DNA of 64,000 bases from Sporosarcina trichiuri (lineage in GTDB: Bacteria > Bacillota > Bacilli > Bacillales_A > Planococcaceae): positions 2,080,001 through 2,144,000 of the forward strand of contig NZ_CP129119.1 in NCBI RefSeq assembly GCF_030406775.1, read 5' to 3'. Position numbers and translations under genes: made by a program. Shown here piece by piece: positions 37,955 through 46,115 of the stretch (positions within the stretch are counted from its first letter, which is position 1; each line of letters starts with the position of its first letter). The notes below the pieces were generated by a model. That model had not been told where the DNA came from. It saw only the letters and a list, made by a program, of their open reading frames with translations, and searched no databases.

Positions 37955-38958
37955 TGGAACGCCTCCGGATAGACCGCTTTCGCGACTTCCTCCAGTCCGT
38001 CCGCGAGACGCGGGCCTGTCCGGCTCGTCAGGTTGGCGTCGACCTGGACGACGCGGTCTTCCTTGACGGCCGTGATGTCCGCAAAGCCTTCACGCTTCTT
38101 GACGCTGTTGACGACGTCCGGCGTGTAGTCATGCATGACGACGATGACATCCGGATCCTGTTTGACGATCTCTTCCGGGCTGATCATGATCCAGCCGTCT
38201 TCCGTCACGACGTTCTCGGCGCCGATCTTATCGAGGATCTCCTGCATGAACGTATTCTTGCCGGGTGCGTAGATTTCAGGCACATCGGATGTTTCGACGA
38301 ATACGCGTTTCTTGTCTTTGACATCTTTTGTTTTCTCTGCGACTTCATCGACTTTCGTTTTCATGTCTTCGATGACTTGTGCCGCTTCTGCCTTCTTGCC
38401 TGTTGCTTCGCCGATCGCCTCGATCGTTCCGTACGTTTCATCGAAGTTCATGGCGTTCTTGACGACGTACAGGTTGATGCCGGCGTCGCGGATCTGCTGG
38501 AAGCCTTCTTCCGCACCAGGCAGCGACATTTCATGGGCGAAGACGATATCCGGGTTGAGGGAGATGATCTTTTCGATGTTGAGGTTCATGTCCCCGATCT
38601 TATCCTTGCTTTGTGCGGCTTCCGGATAATCGGAATAATCATCGACCGCGATGATTTCGTCATCCAGACCGAGGGCGAACAGGATTTCCGTGTTGCTCGG
38701 CAATGTGGAGATGATGGTTTCCGGTGCTTTGTCGAGGGTGATTTCCTCACCGGTCGCATCAGTGACGGTCAATGGATAGGCGACGGCATCCGCCTGGCCG
38801 TCCGATTCGCTGCTTGCATCCTTGCTGCTGTCCGACTGTTCGGTCGTCGATGTGCTGTTGTCCGATCCGCTGTCTTTCGCATTGTCGGCGCTGCCGCATG
38901 CTGTCAGAAGCAGGACGGCGAGGATGGCTGTGAGCCAAAACTGCCAAAGTTTCTTCAT
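37951..38958 (-). CDS. btuF: Corrinoid-binding lipoprotein
   Basis: 335 aa. MKKLWQFWLTAILAVLLLTACGSADN is a lipoprotein signal with the lipobox LTAC. A Ser/Asp-rich linker to about residue 55 leads to the periplasmic-binding fold: PETIISTLPSNTEILFALGLDDEIIAVDDYSDYPEAA, LNPDIVFAHEMS, and TGPRLADGLEEVAKAVYPEAF. It binds B12 or cobinamide on the outer face of the membrane. First gene of the operon. The ATG at 38958 follows GGAGGAACGACC; the open frame extends far upstream through the riboswitch and repeats but that part is not coding. Confidence 0.93.
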   Translation of the reverse strand: MKKLWQFWLTAILAVLLLTACGSADNAKDSGSDNSTSTTEQSDSSKDASSESDGQADAVAYPLTVTDATGEEITLDKAPETIISTLPSNTEILFALGLDDEIIAVDDYSDYPEAAQSKDKIGDMNLNIEKIISLNPDIVFAHEMSLPGAEEGFQQIRDAGINLYVVKNAMNFDETYGTIEAIGEATGKKAEAAQVIEDMKTKVDEVAEKTKDVKDKKRVFVETSDVPEIYAPGKNTFMQEILDKIGAENVVTEDGWIMISPEEIVKQDPDVIVVMHDYTPDVVNSVKKREGFADITAVKEDRVVQVDANLTSRTGPRLADGLEEVAKAVYPEAFQ

Positions 38959-38986
38959 GGTCGTTCCTCCTGTTTTCTCGCCAAAC

Positions 38987-39014
38987 AAAAATCCCCCGTT
39001 CGGACACGAGGGAT
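38987..39014 (-). terminator. Riboswitch-linked terminator upstream of btuF
   Basis: Read leftwards, ATCCCTCGTGTCCGAACGGGGGATTTTTGTTT gives a hairpin with a U-tract between the riboswitch and the btuF start, the expected expression platform. Confidence 0.7.
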
Positions 39015-39087
39015 GAGCGCAGTCGAAATAAGGCGGAGAACCGCCGCACTTCACCGTGCCTATCCGCGTAGGGTCCGGGTGATCAGC

Positions 39088-39246
39088 AAAGAAGGCAGGT
39101 CTCCTGGCTTGTGCGTCAGACACCCGATCCGCGCCTTCCCGGGGTTCAGCCGGTGGCGGTTGCGGACGAGCTCGGCACTTACAGTGGCGGGACCGCGCCG
39201 GATTTGAACCGGCTTCCCTTTTCCCCCCGTCGGGACGGGGCACCTT
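39088..39246 (-). promoter_or_regulatory. Cobalamin riboswitch
   Basis: On the minus strand: GGGAAGCCGGTTCAAATCCG, then GCGGTCCCGCCACTGTAAG (containing the B12 box GCCACTG), and at the 3' end AAGCCAGGAGACCTGCCTTC. These are the standard landmarks of the AdoCbl riboswitch in order. It precedes the terminator and the corrinoid transport and salvage operon, so high cofactor would shut the operon off. Confidence 0.96.
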
Positions 39247-39286
39247 TTTGCGAGTTTGGTATGTAGTTTGATAGTGTTCCGCTCTT

Positions 39287-39314
39287 ATTATACAGAACTG
39301 TCTGGATTTGTCGA
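39287..39314 (-). promoter_or_regulatory. Sigma-A promoter of the corrinoid operon
   Basis: Minus strand TCGACA (39314-39309), 16-bp spacer, perfect TATAAT (39292-39287), about 40 bp upstream of the riboswitch 5' end. Confidence 0.75.
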
Positions 39315-39318
39315 GTGC

Positions 39319-39358
39319 CGTGTGGAGGGAACGCCCTGGGAGGACGCTTCCCGCAGGC
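39319..39358. repeat. Fragment of the GC-rich interspersed repeat
   Basis: GTGGAGGGAACGCCCTGGGA followed by GGACGCTTCCCGCAGGC resembles one arm of the repeat at 16316-16500. Truncated; adjacent to the class IV array. Confidence 0.4.
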
Positions 39359-39359
39359 A

Positions 39360-39485
39360 TATCGGACAGTTGGCTGGGGTTATCGGACATTTGGCGCGTG
39401 GTATCGGACACTTGACGCTTGGTATCGGACACTTGGGCGGAAGTATCGGACACACCGCCGAATTTATCGGCATCCAGACACAATT
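39360..39485 (-). repeat. Class IV (TATCGGACACTTGG) 21-bp array, copy 1
   Basis: Units on an exact 21-bp period: TATCGGACAGTTGGCTGGGG, TATCGGACATTTGGCGCGTG, TATCGGACACTTGACGCTTG, TATCGGACACTTGGGCGGAA, TATCGGACACACCGCCGAAT. It ends in ATCGGCATCC-GACACAATTC, which recurs at the end of copy 2. It lies directly upstream of the corrinoid operon promoter. Confidence 0.9.
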
Positions 39486-39615
39486 CACGAGCCTGGCTTG
39501 TGCTCGCTCCCGCTCGTTTGCTGCCGGAGCCGTCTTGGACGCGGCAGCTCTCCAGAACCATGACGGCTTGTGCGGCGCGCAGAAAAAGACAAGCCATCCC
39601 TTGCACTGCCGGGCG

Positions 39616-39742
39616 TATCGGACAGTTGCTGAGAGATATCGGACACTTGGCGTGTGGTATCGGACAGTTGGCGAGATGTATCGGACACTTGGGCGGAAGT
39701 ATCGGACACTTCGCCGAATTCATCGGCATCCGGACACAATTC
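39616..39742 (-). repeat. Class IV (TATCGGACACTTGG) 21-bp array, copy 2
   Basis: Five 21-bp units and the same terminal segment as copy 1 (CGCCGAATT-ATCGGCATCC-GACACAATTC, with three substitutions). The array is separated from copy 1 by about 130 bp of unrelated sequence and lies downstream of the argS terminator. Confidence 0.9.
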
Positions 39743-39761
39743 TCACCGATTCCGCGCATGC

Positions 39762-39793
39762 AAAAAGCCCGGCGCGTTCGGCGCCGGGCTTTC
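39762..39793. terminator. argS terminator
   Basis: AAAAAGCCCGGCGCG-TTCG-GCGCCGGGCTTTC; strong GC stem with a tetraloop. Read leftwards it ends in CTTTTTGC. Confidence 0.85.
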
Positions 39794-39795
39794 GG

Positions 39796-41463
39796 TTACA
39801 TGCGGTCGGGTGCTGCGACACCGACCAGTTTCAGTGCGTTGGCGATTGTTGTGCGGGTCGCGGTGACCAGTGCGATACGGGCTTCCGTCAGCTCACGGTT
39901 GTCCGGGTCGAGCACTTTTTCCGCATTGTAGAAGCTGTGGAACGTCGCCGCCAGCTCCTGGATGTATGTCGTGATGCGGTGCGGCGCACGGAGGCGCGCC
40001 GCATCGCCGACGATTTGCGGGAAGTCGCCGATCTTCTTCAGCAGCTCGATCTCCTTCTCGGCCTTCAGCAGATCGACGTGCTCCATGGATGCTGCGAACC
40101 CTTGCTCCGCTGCTGCACGCAGGATCGACGAGATGCGGGCATGCGCATATTGTGCATAGTATACCGGGTTTTCATTCGACTTGGACACAGCGAGGTCGAG
40201 GTCGAAGTCCATCTGCGAATCGCCGGAGCGCATCGCGAAGAAGTAGCGCGCTGCATCCAGACCGACGAGTTCCACGAGCTCACGCAGCGTGACGGCCTTG
40301 CCCGTCCGTTTGCTCATCTTGAACTTCTCGCCGTCCTTATACAGCTGCACCATCTGCGCGACTTCCACTTCCAGCGTGTCGCGATCGTAGCCGAGCGCCT
40401 GGATGGCCGCTTTCATGCGTGGAATGTAGCCGTGGTGATCGGCACCCCAGATGTTGATGAGTGTGTCGAACCCGCGGCGCAGCTTGTCTTCGTGATACGC
40501 GATATCCGGCGTCAAGTATGTGTATGTGCCATCTTTTTTGATGAGGACGCGGTCTTTATCATCGCCGAATTCGGTCGAACGGAACCACGTAGCGCCGTCC
40601 TCCTCATAGACATGACCGTTTTCACGGAGCTTGTTCAGGGCTACATCAATCTTGCCGTCCTTATAGAGGGAGGTCTCGGAGAACCAGACGTCGAACGGCA
40701 CGCGGAAATCGGCGAGGTCCTGCTTCAGCTTGCCGAGCTCGATGTCCAGGCCGTATTTGCGGAAGAACTGATAGCGTTCTTCATCCGGCACAGATACGAA
40801 TTTGTCGCCGTATTCCGCGACGAGCTGCTTGGCGATATCAATGATGTCCGCGCCCTGGTAGCCGTCCGCAGGCATGTCCTTGTCGAGGCCGAGTTCCTGG
40901 AAATACCGGGCTTCGACGGAGCGTGCAAGGTTTTCGACCTGGTTGCCGGCGTCGTTGATGTAATATTCGCGGGAGACATCATAGCCTGCGAAGTCGAGGA
41001 TGCTGGAGAGCGCGTCGCCGAGCGATGCGCCGCGGGCATGGCCGAGGTGCAGGTCGCCGGTCGGGTTCGCCGAGACGAACTCGACCTGGATCTTTTCGTG
41101 CTGCCCGGACTCTGTGCGGCCGTAAGATTCTCCCTGGCTGAGCACCGTCTTGACGACGTCGCTCAAGTAATCCTTCTTGAGGATGATGTTCATGAATCCC
41201 GGACCTGCGATATCGACGGACTCGATCGATGTGCCGGATGTATCGAGCTTCTCGAGGATCGCTTCCGCAATCGCGCGCGGCGGCTTCTTCGCAATTTTCG
41301 TCAGCTGCATGGCGATGTTGGTCGCATAGTCGCCGTTGTCCTTGTTCTTCGGTGTTTCGAGCATGATGTCCGGCAGGCTGGTCTCATCCGCCAGGCCGGT
41401 TCTCAGCACTGCTATATGCAGGGCGTCTTTCACTTCGTTCTGGATCTGTTCAACTGCATTCAT
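39796..41463 (-). CDS. argS: Arginyl-tRNA synthetase
   Basis: Charges tRNA-Arg. 555 aa class I synthetase. An N-terminal Add-1 domain ([17 protein letters not shown]) precedes the HIGH-type motif [26 protein letters not shown], and [15 protein letters not shown] is the KMSKS counterpart. The C-terminal DALR anticodon-binding domain ([16 protein letters not shown] … [44 protein letters not shown]) is complete. It is coupled to ywiB by a four-base overlap. Confidence 0.96.
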   Translation of the reverse strand: MNAVEQIQNEVKDALHIAVLRTGLADETSLPDIMLETPKNKDNGDYATNIAMQLTKIAKKPPRAIAEAILEKLDTSGTSIESVDIAGPGFMNIILKKDYLSDVVKTVLSQGESYGRTESGQHEKIQVEFVSANPTGDLHLGHARGASLGDALSSILDFAGYDVSREYYINDAGNQVENLARSVEARYFQELGLDKDMPADGYQGADIIDIAKQLVAEYGDKFVSVPDEERYQFFRKYGLDIELGKLKQDLADFRVPFDVWFSETSLYKDGKIDVALNKLRENGHVYEEDGATWFRSTEFGDDKDRVLIKKDGTYTYLTPDIAYHEDKLRRGFDTLINIWGADHHGYIPRMKAAIQALGYDRDTLEVEVAQMVQLYKDGEKFKMSKRTGKAVTLRELVELVGLDAARYFFAMRSGDSQMDFDLDLAVSKSNENPVYYAQYAHARISSILRAAAEQGFAASMEHVDLLKAEKEIELLKKIGDFPQIVGDAARLRAPHRITTYIQELAATFHSFYNAEKVLDPDNRELTEARIALVTATRTTIANALKLVGVAAPDRM

Positions 41464-41897
41464 CGTGTTCCCTCCGCGTAAGTAATAGTCAGTTCGTAAT
41501 GTCCGAGCAATCCGTCTTCAGCGTGCATTTCGTAGCTGACGCGGAATTCGCCATGGTCGTGATCTTCTGTCAGCAGGAGCTCATTCGTGACCACATGCAG
41601 GTCGAGCGCGAGCGGTCCGTTCGCATACGTGCCGGGCCGGGTCCCGCCGGGTGCGAATGGCAGCCGCATCCGGATGGCGCCGGTCCGCATGATGACCGCG
41701 TCTTCCGGATCGAGCTTGATCGTCGTCCGGACGGTTTCCGCGTTCTGCTTCTCTTCGTAGCGCAAGTACCGTCTGCCGCCTTTTTCCGTGATCGTCCCTG
41801 CCAGTTCGAGTTCCATGAAATCCGTGTCCTGTCCGGGATGCCGGATCTCCGATTTCAAGTTGATCGTCACCGGTACGATCGGGGGCTGCGTTCCCAT
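41460..41897 (-). CDS. ywiB: DUF1934 beta-barrel protein YwiB
   Basis: A 145-aa calycin-like beta-barrel protein of unknown role. Features are [50 protein letters not shown] and a C-terminal [25 protein letters not shown]. Its stop overlaps the argS start, the same pairing as ywiB-argS in B. subtilis. Confidence 0.88.
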   Translation of the reverse strand: MGTQPPIVPVTINLKSEIRHPGQDTDFMELELAGTITEKGGRRYLRYEEKQNAETVRTTIKLDPEDAVIMRTGAIRMRLPFAPGGTRPGTYANGPLALDLHVVTNELLLTEDHDHGEFRVSYEMHAEDGLLGHYELTITYAEGTR

Positions 41898-42058
41898 CCG
41901 TCCACCGCCTTTTCGAGTCTATATTCTATCCATTATAGCGGCTGCCGCACGTTTTTTTCAATCCCGGCCTGTCCGTTGCCCTTTTTTGGAGAGTTCCGTT
42001 TAATTCACCTCCGCCATTCCCATACTGACCGCAAACGTTTTGGAAAGGACAGGATGCT

Positions 42059-44116
42059 ATGCGGCGGACGGATTTTGTGAAGAAGACCAGACGGAAAGCC
42101 CGGTACCGTTTCGCAGGGCTGCTGACGATCACGGGGTTCACGGCGGTGCTGACGGTTCTCATCTGCCTGCGGGTGTATGCGCAGATCGCAGGCCCGCCGT
42201 CGCTCAGTGTGCCCGAGGCGACGGTGTTCATCGACCGGAATGACCATCAGATCGGCGACCGGTTCTCCGGGGAGCGCCGCTACTGGGTCGGCTTGGATGA
42301 GATGTCTCCGTTCCTCGTCGATGCGTTCGTCGCGGTGGAGGATAAGAATTTCTACAAGCACGGCGGGTTCGATTATAAGCGGATTGCGGGCGCTGTCCTG
42401 AAGGATGTGAAGGCGGGCCGGAAAGCGGAAGGGGCCAGCACGATCACCCAGCAGTACGCACGGAACCTCTATCTGACGAACGAAAAATCATGGACCCGGA
42501 AAGCGAACGAAGCGCTCTATGCATACCGGATGGAGCTTTTTTACGATAAAGAACGCATCCTCGAAGGCTATCTGAACACTGTCTATTTCGGTCATGGTAT
42601 GTACGGCGTCGAAGCCGCGAGCCGGTACTTCTTCGCGAAGCCGGCGGGGGAGCTGACGCTTGAGGAGGCGGCGGCCATCGCCGCCATCCCGAAAGGGCCG
42701 TCGATCTACTCCCCTGCCGCCAACAAGGAGAAAGCGGAAAACCGCCGCCAGATCGTGCTGCGGCTGATGGCGGAACAGGGGTTCATCTCCCCCGACCAGA
42801 GGGAACGGGCAGGCGGCCAGCAGCTTGTGCTGAAAACGGAAGAGTGGTCGGATCAGAAGGACATCGCTCCCTACTTCCTGAACGAAGTGTGGCAGGACGC
42901 AGAAAAGATCCTGGTCGGCAAAGGGAGGTATCCTGCGGAAGGCGGCTGGACCATCAAGACGACGCTCGATCTGGCGCATCAGCAGAAGGCGGAGGAGATC
43001 ATCGCGGACCGGATGCCGGACAATGACCTGCAGATCGGGTTCGTCTCCATGAAACCGGATACCGGTGAAGTGACGGCGATGGTCGGCGGCCGGAGCTTTG
43101 CGGACAGTCCGTTCAACCGGGTCACACAGGCGAAGCGGCAGCCGGGCTCCGCCATGAAGCCGATCCTGTATGCGGCGGCGCTTGAAGACGGGTTCAATCC
43201 GCTGACGTTCATCTCGACGGAAAAGACGATTTTCACGTATGACGACGGGCGTTCGTCGTACGAACCGAGCAATGTCAACGGAAAATTCGGCGATCACCCG
43301 ATTTCACTGGCACAGGCGCTCGCGGTGTCCGACAATATCTATGCCGTGAAGACGCTCGAGGAGATCGGCTACCGGAAATACAATTCAATGGCCGAGAAGC
43401 TCGGCATCCAAGTGAAGTTCCCCGAGTCCCCCGCTGTCGCTCTCGGTACGTCCGCAGTGACACTGTTCGAGATGACAGGCGCCTACAACCGGGTGGCGTC
43501 GGGCGGCCGGAAGATCGATCCTGTCCTGATCCTCTCCATCGAGGACTCCCGCGGGAAACTGGTGTATGAGCACCCTGAACAGACGAAGAAGCGGGCGATG
43601 ACCGAGGAGAATGCGTTCGTCCTGACCCATCTGATGACGGGGATGTTCGACCCGGTGTTCAATGACTATCTGACCGCGACCGGCGTATCGATGCGCGCTT
43701 CGCAGACGCGGCCGTATGCCGCAAAGTCCGGGACGACGCTGTCCGACCAATACTTGATCGGCTACTCCCCGACACTGACGGCAGGCATCTGGACCGGCTA
43801 CGACGTCGGCAGGCAGATCGAGGAAGCCGAGGACAAGGCGGCCTCGAAACGGATCTGGATCGACTTCATGGAAAGTGCGCATTCCGGTCTACGGCCTGAG
43901 CCGTTCCTGCCGCCGCACGGAGTCAAAGGGGTCACCGTCGATATCGAGACAGGCGGCATCGCGGTGGAAGGCTGTGCGAAGCAGCGGCTCGTCTATCTGA
44001 AGGAACGCGATGTGCCGAAGCAGCTCTGTACGGATAAGACGCTGCGGGAGACCCGGCTGCAGGGGACGAAGGAGAAAAAAGGTTTCGATCTGTTCCCATT
44101 TTCGTTCTTTGAGTGA
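42059..44116 (+). CDS. pbpG: Class A penicillin-binding protein (PbpG/PBP2d-like)
   Basis: Bifunctional peptidoglycan synthase, 685 aa. One N-terminal transmembrane helix (residues about 20-42). The glycosyltransferase domain has VAVEDKNFYKHGGFD (catalytic Glu), GASTITQQYARNLYL and ILEGYLNTVYFGHGMYGVE. The transpeptidase domain has the SxxK motif RQPGSAMKPILYA, the SDN motif AVSDNIYAVKTLEE and the KSG motif YAAKSGTTLSDQ, so both activities look intact. Length and neighbours (ywhD, ywhB) match the B. subtilis sporulation protein PbpG. AAAGGACAGGATGCT precedes the ATG. A forespore-sigma promoter is expected but I could not identify one confidently. Confidence 0.9.
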   Translation: MRRTDFVKKTRRKARYRFAGLLTITGFTAVLTVLICLRVYAQIAGPPSLSVPEATVFIDRNDHQIGDRFSGERRYWVGLDEMSPFLVDAFVAVEDKNFYKHGGFDYKRIAGAVLKDVKAGRKAEGASTITQQYARNLYLTNEKSWTRKANEALYAYRMELFYDKERILEGYLNTVYFGHGMYGVEAASRYFFAKPAGELTLEEAAAIAAIPKGPSIYSPAANKEKAENRRQIVLRLMAEQGFISPDQRERAGGQQLVLKTEEWSDQKDIAPYFLNEVWQDAEKILVGKGRYPAEGGWTIKTTLDLAHQQKAEEIIADRMPDNDLQIGFVSMKPDTGEVTAMVGGRSFADSPFNRVTQAKRQPGSAMKPILYAAALEDGFNPLTFISTEKTIFTYDDGRSSYEPSNVNGKFGDHPISLAQALAVSDNIYAVKTLEEIGYRKYNSMAEKLGIQVKFPESPAVALGTSAVTLFEMTGAYNRVASGGRKIDPVLILSIEDSRGKLVYEHPEQTKKRAMTEENAFVLTHLMTGMFDPVFNDYLTATGVSMRASQTRPYAAKSGTTLSDQYLIGYSPTLTAGIWTGYDVGRQIEEAEDKAASKRIWIDFMESAHSGLRPEPFLPPHGVKGVTVDIETGGIAVEGCAKQRLVYLKERDVPKQLCTDKTLRETRLQGTKEKKGFDLFPFSFFE

Positions 44117-44243
44117 TACAGGGGCGGAGGACAGCCTGCTGCACCATTTGCGTCCTTCGGCAAATTGGGCGGCAGCCTGTCCTCCTTTGAATGGGGCAGC
44201 CTCCATACAGCCGGATAGCCCGCATACATGCTTCTGTGGTGTT

Positions 44244-44450
44244 GCTTGAGCGGGGGACGGCTTTGCTTGAGCGCAGAGGCAACTTGCTTGAGCGCGGGAT
44301 GACTCTGCTTGAGCGCGGGATGATTTACTTGAGCGCGGGATGACCCTGCTTGAGCGCGGGATGATTTACTTGAGCGCGGGATGACCCTGCTTGAGCGCAA
44401 GACGACTTACTTGAGCGCGGGACAACCTGCTTGAGCGCGGTGCTTCGAGC
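44244..44450 (+). repeat. Class II (CTTGAGCG) 20-21 bp array
   Basis: About ten units, CTTGAGCGCGGGATGACTCTG type (21 bp) alternating with CTTGAGCGCGGGATGATTTA (20 bp). The higher similarity between these units than in other arrays suggests recent amplification. It lies in the gap between convergent pbpG and ywhD. Confidence 0.88.
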
Positions 44451-44456
44451 TGCCGC

Positions 44457-44580
44457 GTGAATGGAGCGGTTTGCGGGCGGAATGGATTGCTTAGGCAGCG
44501 GAATGGAGCGGTTCAGCCTGTTGAAATACCGTGCAGCATTATGGATCGGGTCGCCGCGTGAATGGAGCGGTCCGCCGCCC
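44457..44580 (+). repeat. Class III (AATGGAGCGG) 21-bp array
   Basis: Units GAATGGAGCGGTTTGCGGGC, GAATGGATTGCTTAGGCAGC, GAATGGAGCGGTTCAGCCTG, a degenerate ATGGATCGGGTCGCCGCGTG, and AATGGAGCGGTCCGCCGCCC. It directly follows the class II array. Confidence 0.8.
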
Positions 44581-44598
44581 GCACTATGCACAACCACG

Positions 44599-44641
44599 AA
44601 AAAAGCTTCCTGCCGTTGGGTCGAACGGCGGGAAGCTTTTT
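44599..44641. terminator. Bidirectional terminator between pbpG and ywhD
   Basis: AAAAAAGCTTCCTGCCGTT and AACGGCGGGAAGCTTTTT arms around GGGTCG. Confidence 0.88.
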
Positions 44642-44758
44642 ATGCGGCGGGCGAGCCCGCGTGTCCTAGCCTACAATAGCAAGCTATCTTTTAGTTTACT
44701 GTGTTTCCGTGTGACATTCAACTACATGTTACCGGTTTTTCCCGTTGTCACAAAGCCT

Positions 44759-45289
44759 TCATAAATGAGGGGACGATTCGCTGAGTGCGATGTGGAGCTT
44801 CGGCTCGCTGTTGTTCCACATTTCTTCATTATGCTCTTTCAGGAAATCTGCGAGGATCTCCTTCGAAGTTTCATCCATATTGTCAACGAGGATCTGGCGT
44901 TTCATCGACTTGTCCATCCGGTTCACATGATCGGCCAGGATCTTATAGCCGCGTCGCTTCTCCCGGTTGACGATCATTTCACAGGATGTCACGCCCGCGT
45001 AATAGGGTCCGTTTTCATTGAAATCGATCGTCACCCAGATGAGCCAGTACAGCTTGCCGCCCTCCGAGTCTTCGCGGTTCGTTGTGAACTTGATGCCCCG
45101 CTCGATATCGCTTTTCGCATGCATGGCGCCCACTTCGATGGAGGCCGTGCCTTCTTCTGTATCGATCATGACGGGTGTCACGTTCTCAAGCGACAGCGAT
45201 CCGATGCCGAACCCTTTGTGTCCGTCAGTCGGATCGTTCTTGATGATCGTGAAGCCCAGCTTCTGTTTCGGTTTCTGCTCGTCTGCCAT
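44759..45289 (-). CDS. ywhD: YwhD family protein
   Basis: 176 aa, function unknown. Starts MADEQKPKQKLGFTIIKNDPTDGHKGFGIGSLSLENVTPVMID; central EVGAMHAKSDIERGIKFTTNRED and LYWLIWVTIDFNENGPYYAGVTSCEMIVNREKRRGYKILADHVNRMDKSMKRQILVD are typical of the family. GGAAGGGG lies about ten bases before the ATG at 45289. It is divergent from ywhB, as in B. subtilis. Confidence 0.88.
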   Translation of the reverse strand: MADEQKPKQKLGFTIIKNDPTDGHKGFGIGSLSLENVTPVMIDTEEGTASIEVGAMHAKSDIERGIKFTTNREDSEGGKLYWLIWVTIDFNENGPYYAGVTSCEMIVNREKRRGYKILADHVNRMDKSMKRQILVDNMDETSKEILADFLKEHNEEMWNNSEPKLHIALSESSPHL

Positions 45290-45357
45290 TTCCGCAAGCC
45301 CCTTCCTTTCTGGTAGTATATCTACTATACCCAATTTACCGGAAAGGTGGAACCAGG

Positions 45358-45543
45358 ATGCCGTATGTAACTGTGAAGATGCTGGAAGGGCGGACGGATG
45401 AGCAGAAGCGCGAATTGTGTGAGAAAGTGACAGCCGTCGTTGCCGAGACTGTGAATGCACCGAAGGAAAAAGTCGTCGTGTTCATTGAAGAAATGCCGAA
45501 ATCGCATTACGCGGTCGCCGGCAAGCGCCTCAGCGACAATTGA
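45358..45543 (+). CDS. ywhB: 4-oxalocrotonate tautomerase-like protein
   Basis: 61 aa. MPYVTVKMLEGRTDEQKRELCEKVTAVVAETVNAPKEKVVVFIEEMPKSHYAVAGKRLSDN is a complete 4-OT monomer. Pro1 (after Met removal) is the catalytic base and the Arg-rich 2-hydroxymuconate tautomerase layout is kept. The physiological substrate is unknown. GAAAGGTGGAACCAGG precedes the ATG. Confidence 0.92.
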   Translation: MPYVTVKMLEGRTDEQKRELCEKVTAVVAETVNAPKEKVVVFIEEMPKSHYAVAGKRLSDN

Positions 45544-45546
45544 GTA

Positions 45547-45590
45547 AAAGCCGGATGGCAGCCAGGTCACCCCTGTGCCATCCGGCTTTC
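45547..45590. terminator. Bidirectional terminator between ywhB and ywgA
   Basis: AAAGCCGGATGGCA and TGCCATCCGGCTTT form a 14-bp perfect stem. Confidence 0.88.
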
Positions 45591-45596
45591 TTCGTT

Positions 45597-46100
45597 TCAC
45601 GCCACGCACGCTGACATTTCAGCGATGAAGGCGAACGCGGTGTCCATCTCCTCATCGGAGAAGTTGAGCTTGTTCTTGACGATCCGCACTTTCGCAATCT
45701 GGTCCGCACGGTCGAGATGGTCGAAATACAGCAGTGTCGACACGAGTTCCAGGAAACGGGAACTCTGCGTATTGAGCCGGCTGATGCACGGGCCGAGCTC
45801 GTCCGCAGGGAAATCCGCCGTCTCGGAAAACTTCACGCCGTCCTCCGTCGCCTTGTACGTGTACTGCACATAAGAGCCTTTGTCGGTGCAGGTTTCATGC
45901 AGGAATCCCATCTCGCACAATTCCTCGATCCGCAATGTCAGTTCCTCTGAATAAGGGCCGTACATGTGCAGCTCGTATTTCTCCGCAAAATCGAACTGCA
46001 GTTTCTTCAGTATGTATACCATCTTCTGTAATTTCTTCCGCCCGTTCACTTCCTCCGCGAGGGAGATCATCTGGACGATCTTCGCGTGTTCCGCAAGCAT
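45597..46100 (-). CDS. ywgA: YwgA family protein
   Basis: 167 aa. MLAEHAKIVQMISLAEEVNGRKKLQKMVYILKKLQFDFAEKYELHMYGPYSEELTLRIEEL resembles the DUF4065/YwgA type of winged-helix-like protein; function unknown. It starts 15 bp after the ywfO stop codon and probably shares its transcript, as in B. subtilis. Confidence 0.85.
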   Translation of the reverse strand: MLAEHAKIVQMISLAEEVNGRKKLQKMVYILKKLQFDFAEKYELHMYGPYSEELTLRIEELCEMGFLHETCTDKGSYVQYTYKATEDGVKFSETADFPADELGPCISRLNTQSSRFLELVSTLLYFDHLDRADQIAKVRIVKNKLNFSDEEMDTAFAFIAEMSACVA

Positions 46101-46115
46101 TGCGCACGCTCCTTT

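Noticed and set aside
39192..39222. tRNA-like T-arm (GGTTCAAATCC, minus strand)
   Set aside because: It is part of the cobalamin riboswitch consensus; there is no acceptor stem, anticodon arm or CCA end around it.
39360..39742. CRISPR array
   Set aside because: The period is 21 bp with a 10-14 base conserved word and 7-10 variable bases, too short for repeat plus spacer, and no cas genes are present. The same applies to the other arrays.
38959..39759. N-terminal extension of btuF rich in CPI/PNS repeats
   Set aside because: The open frame is the class IV array and the riboswitch read through; the true start has a ribosome site and a lipoprotein signal.
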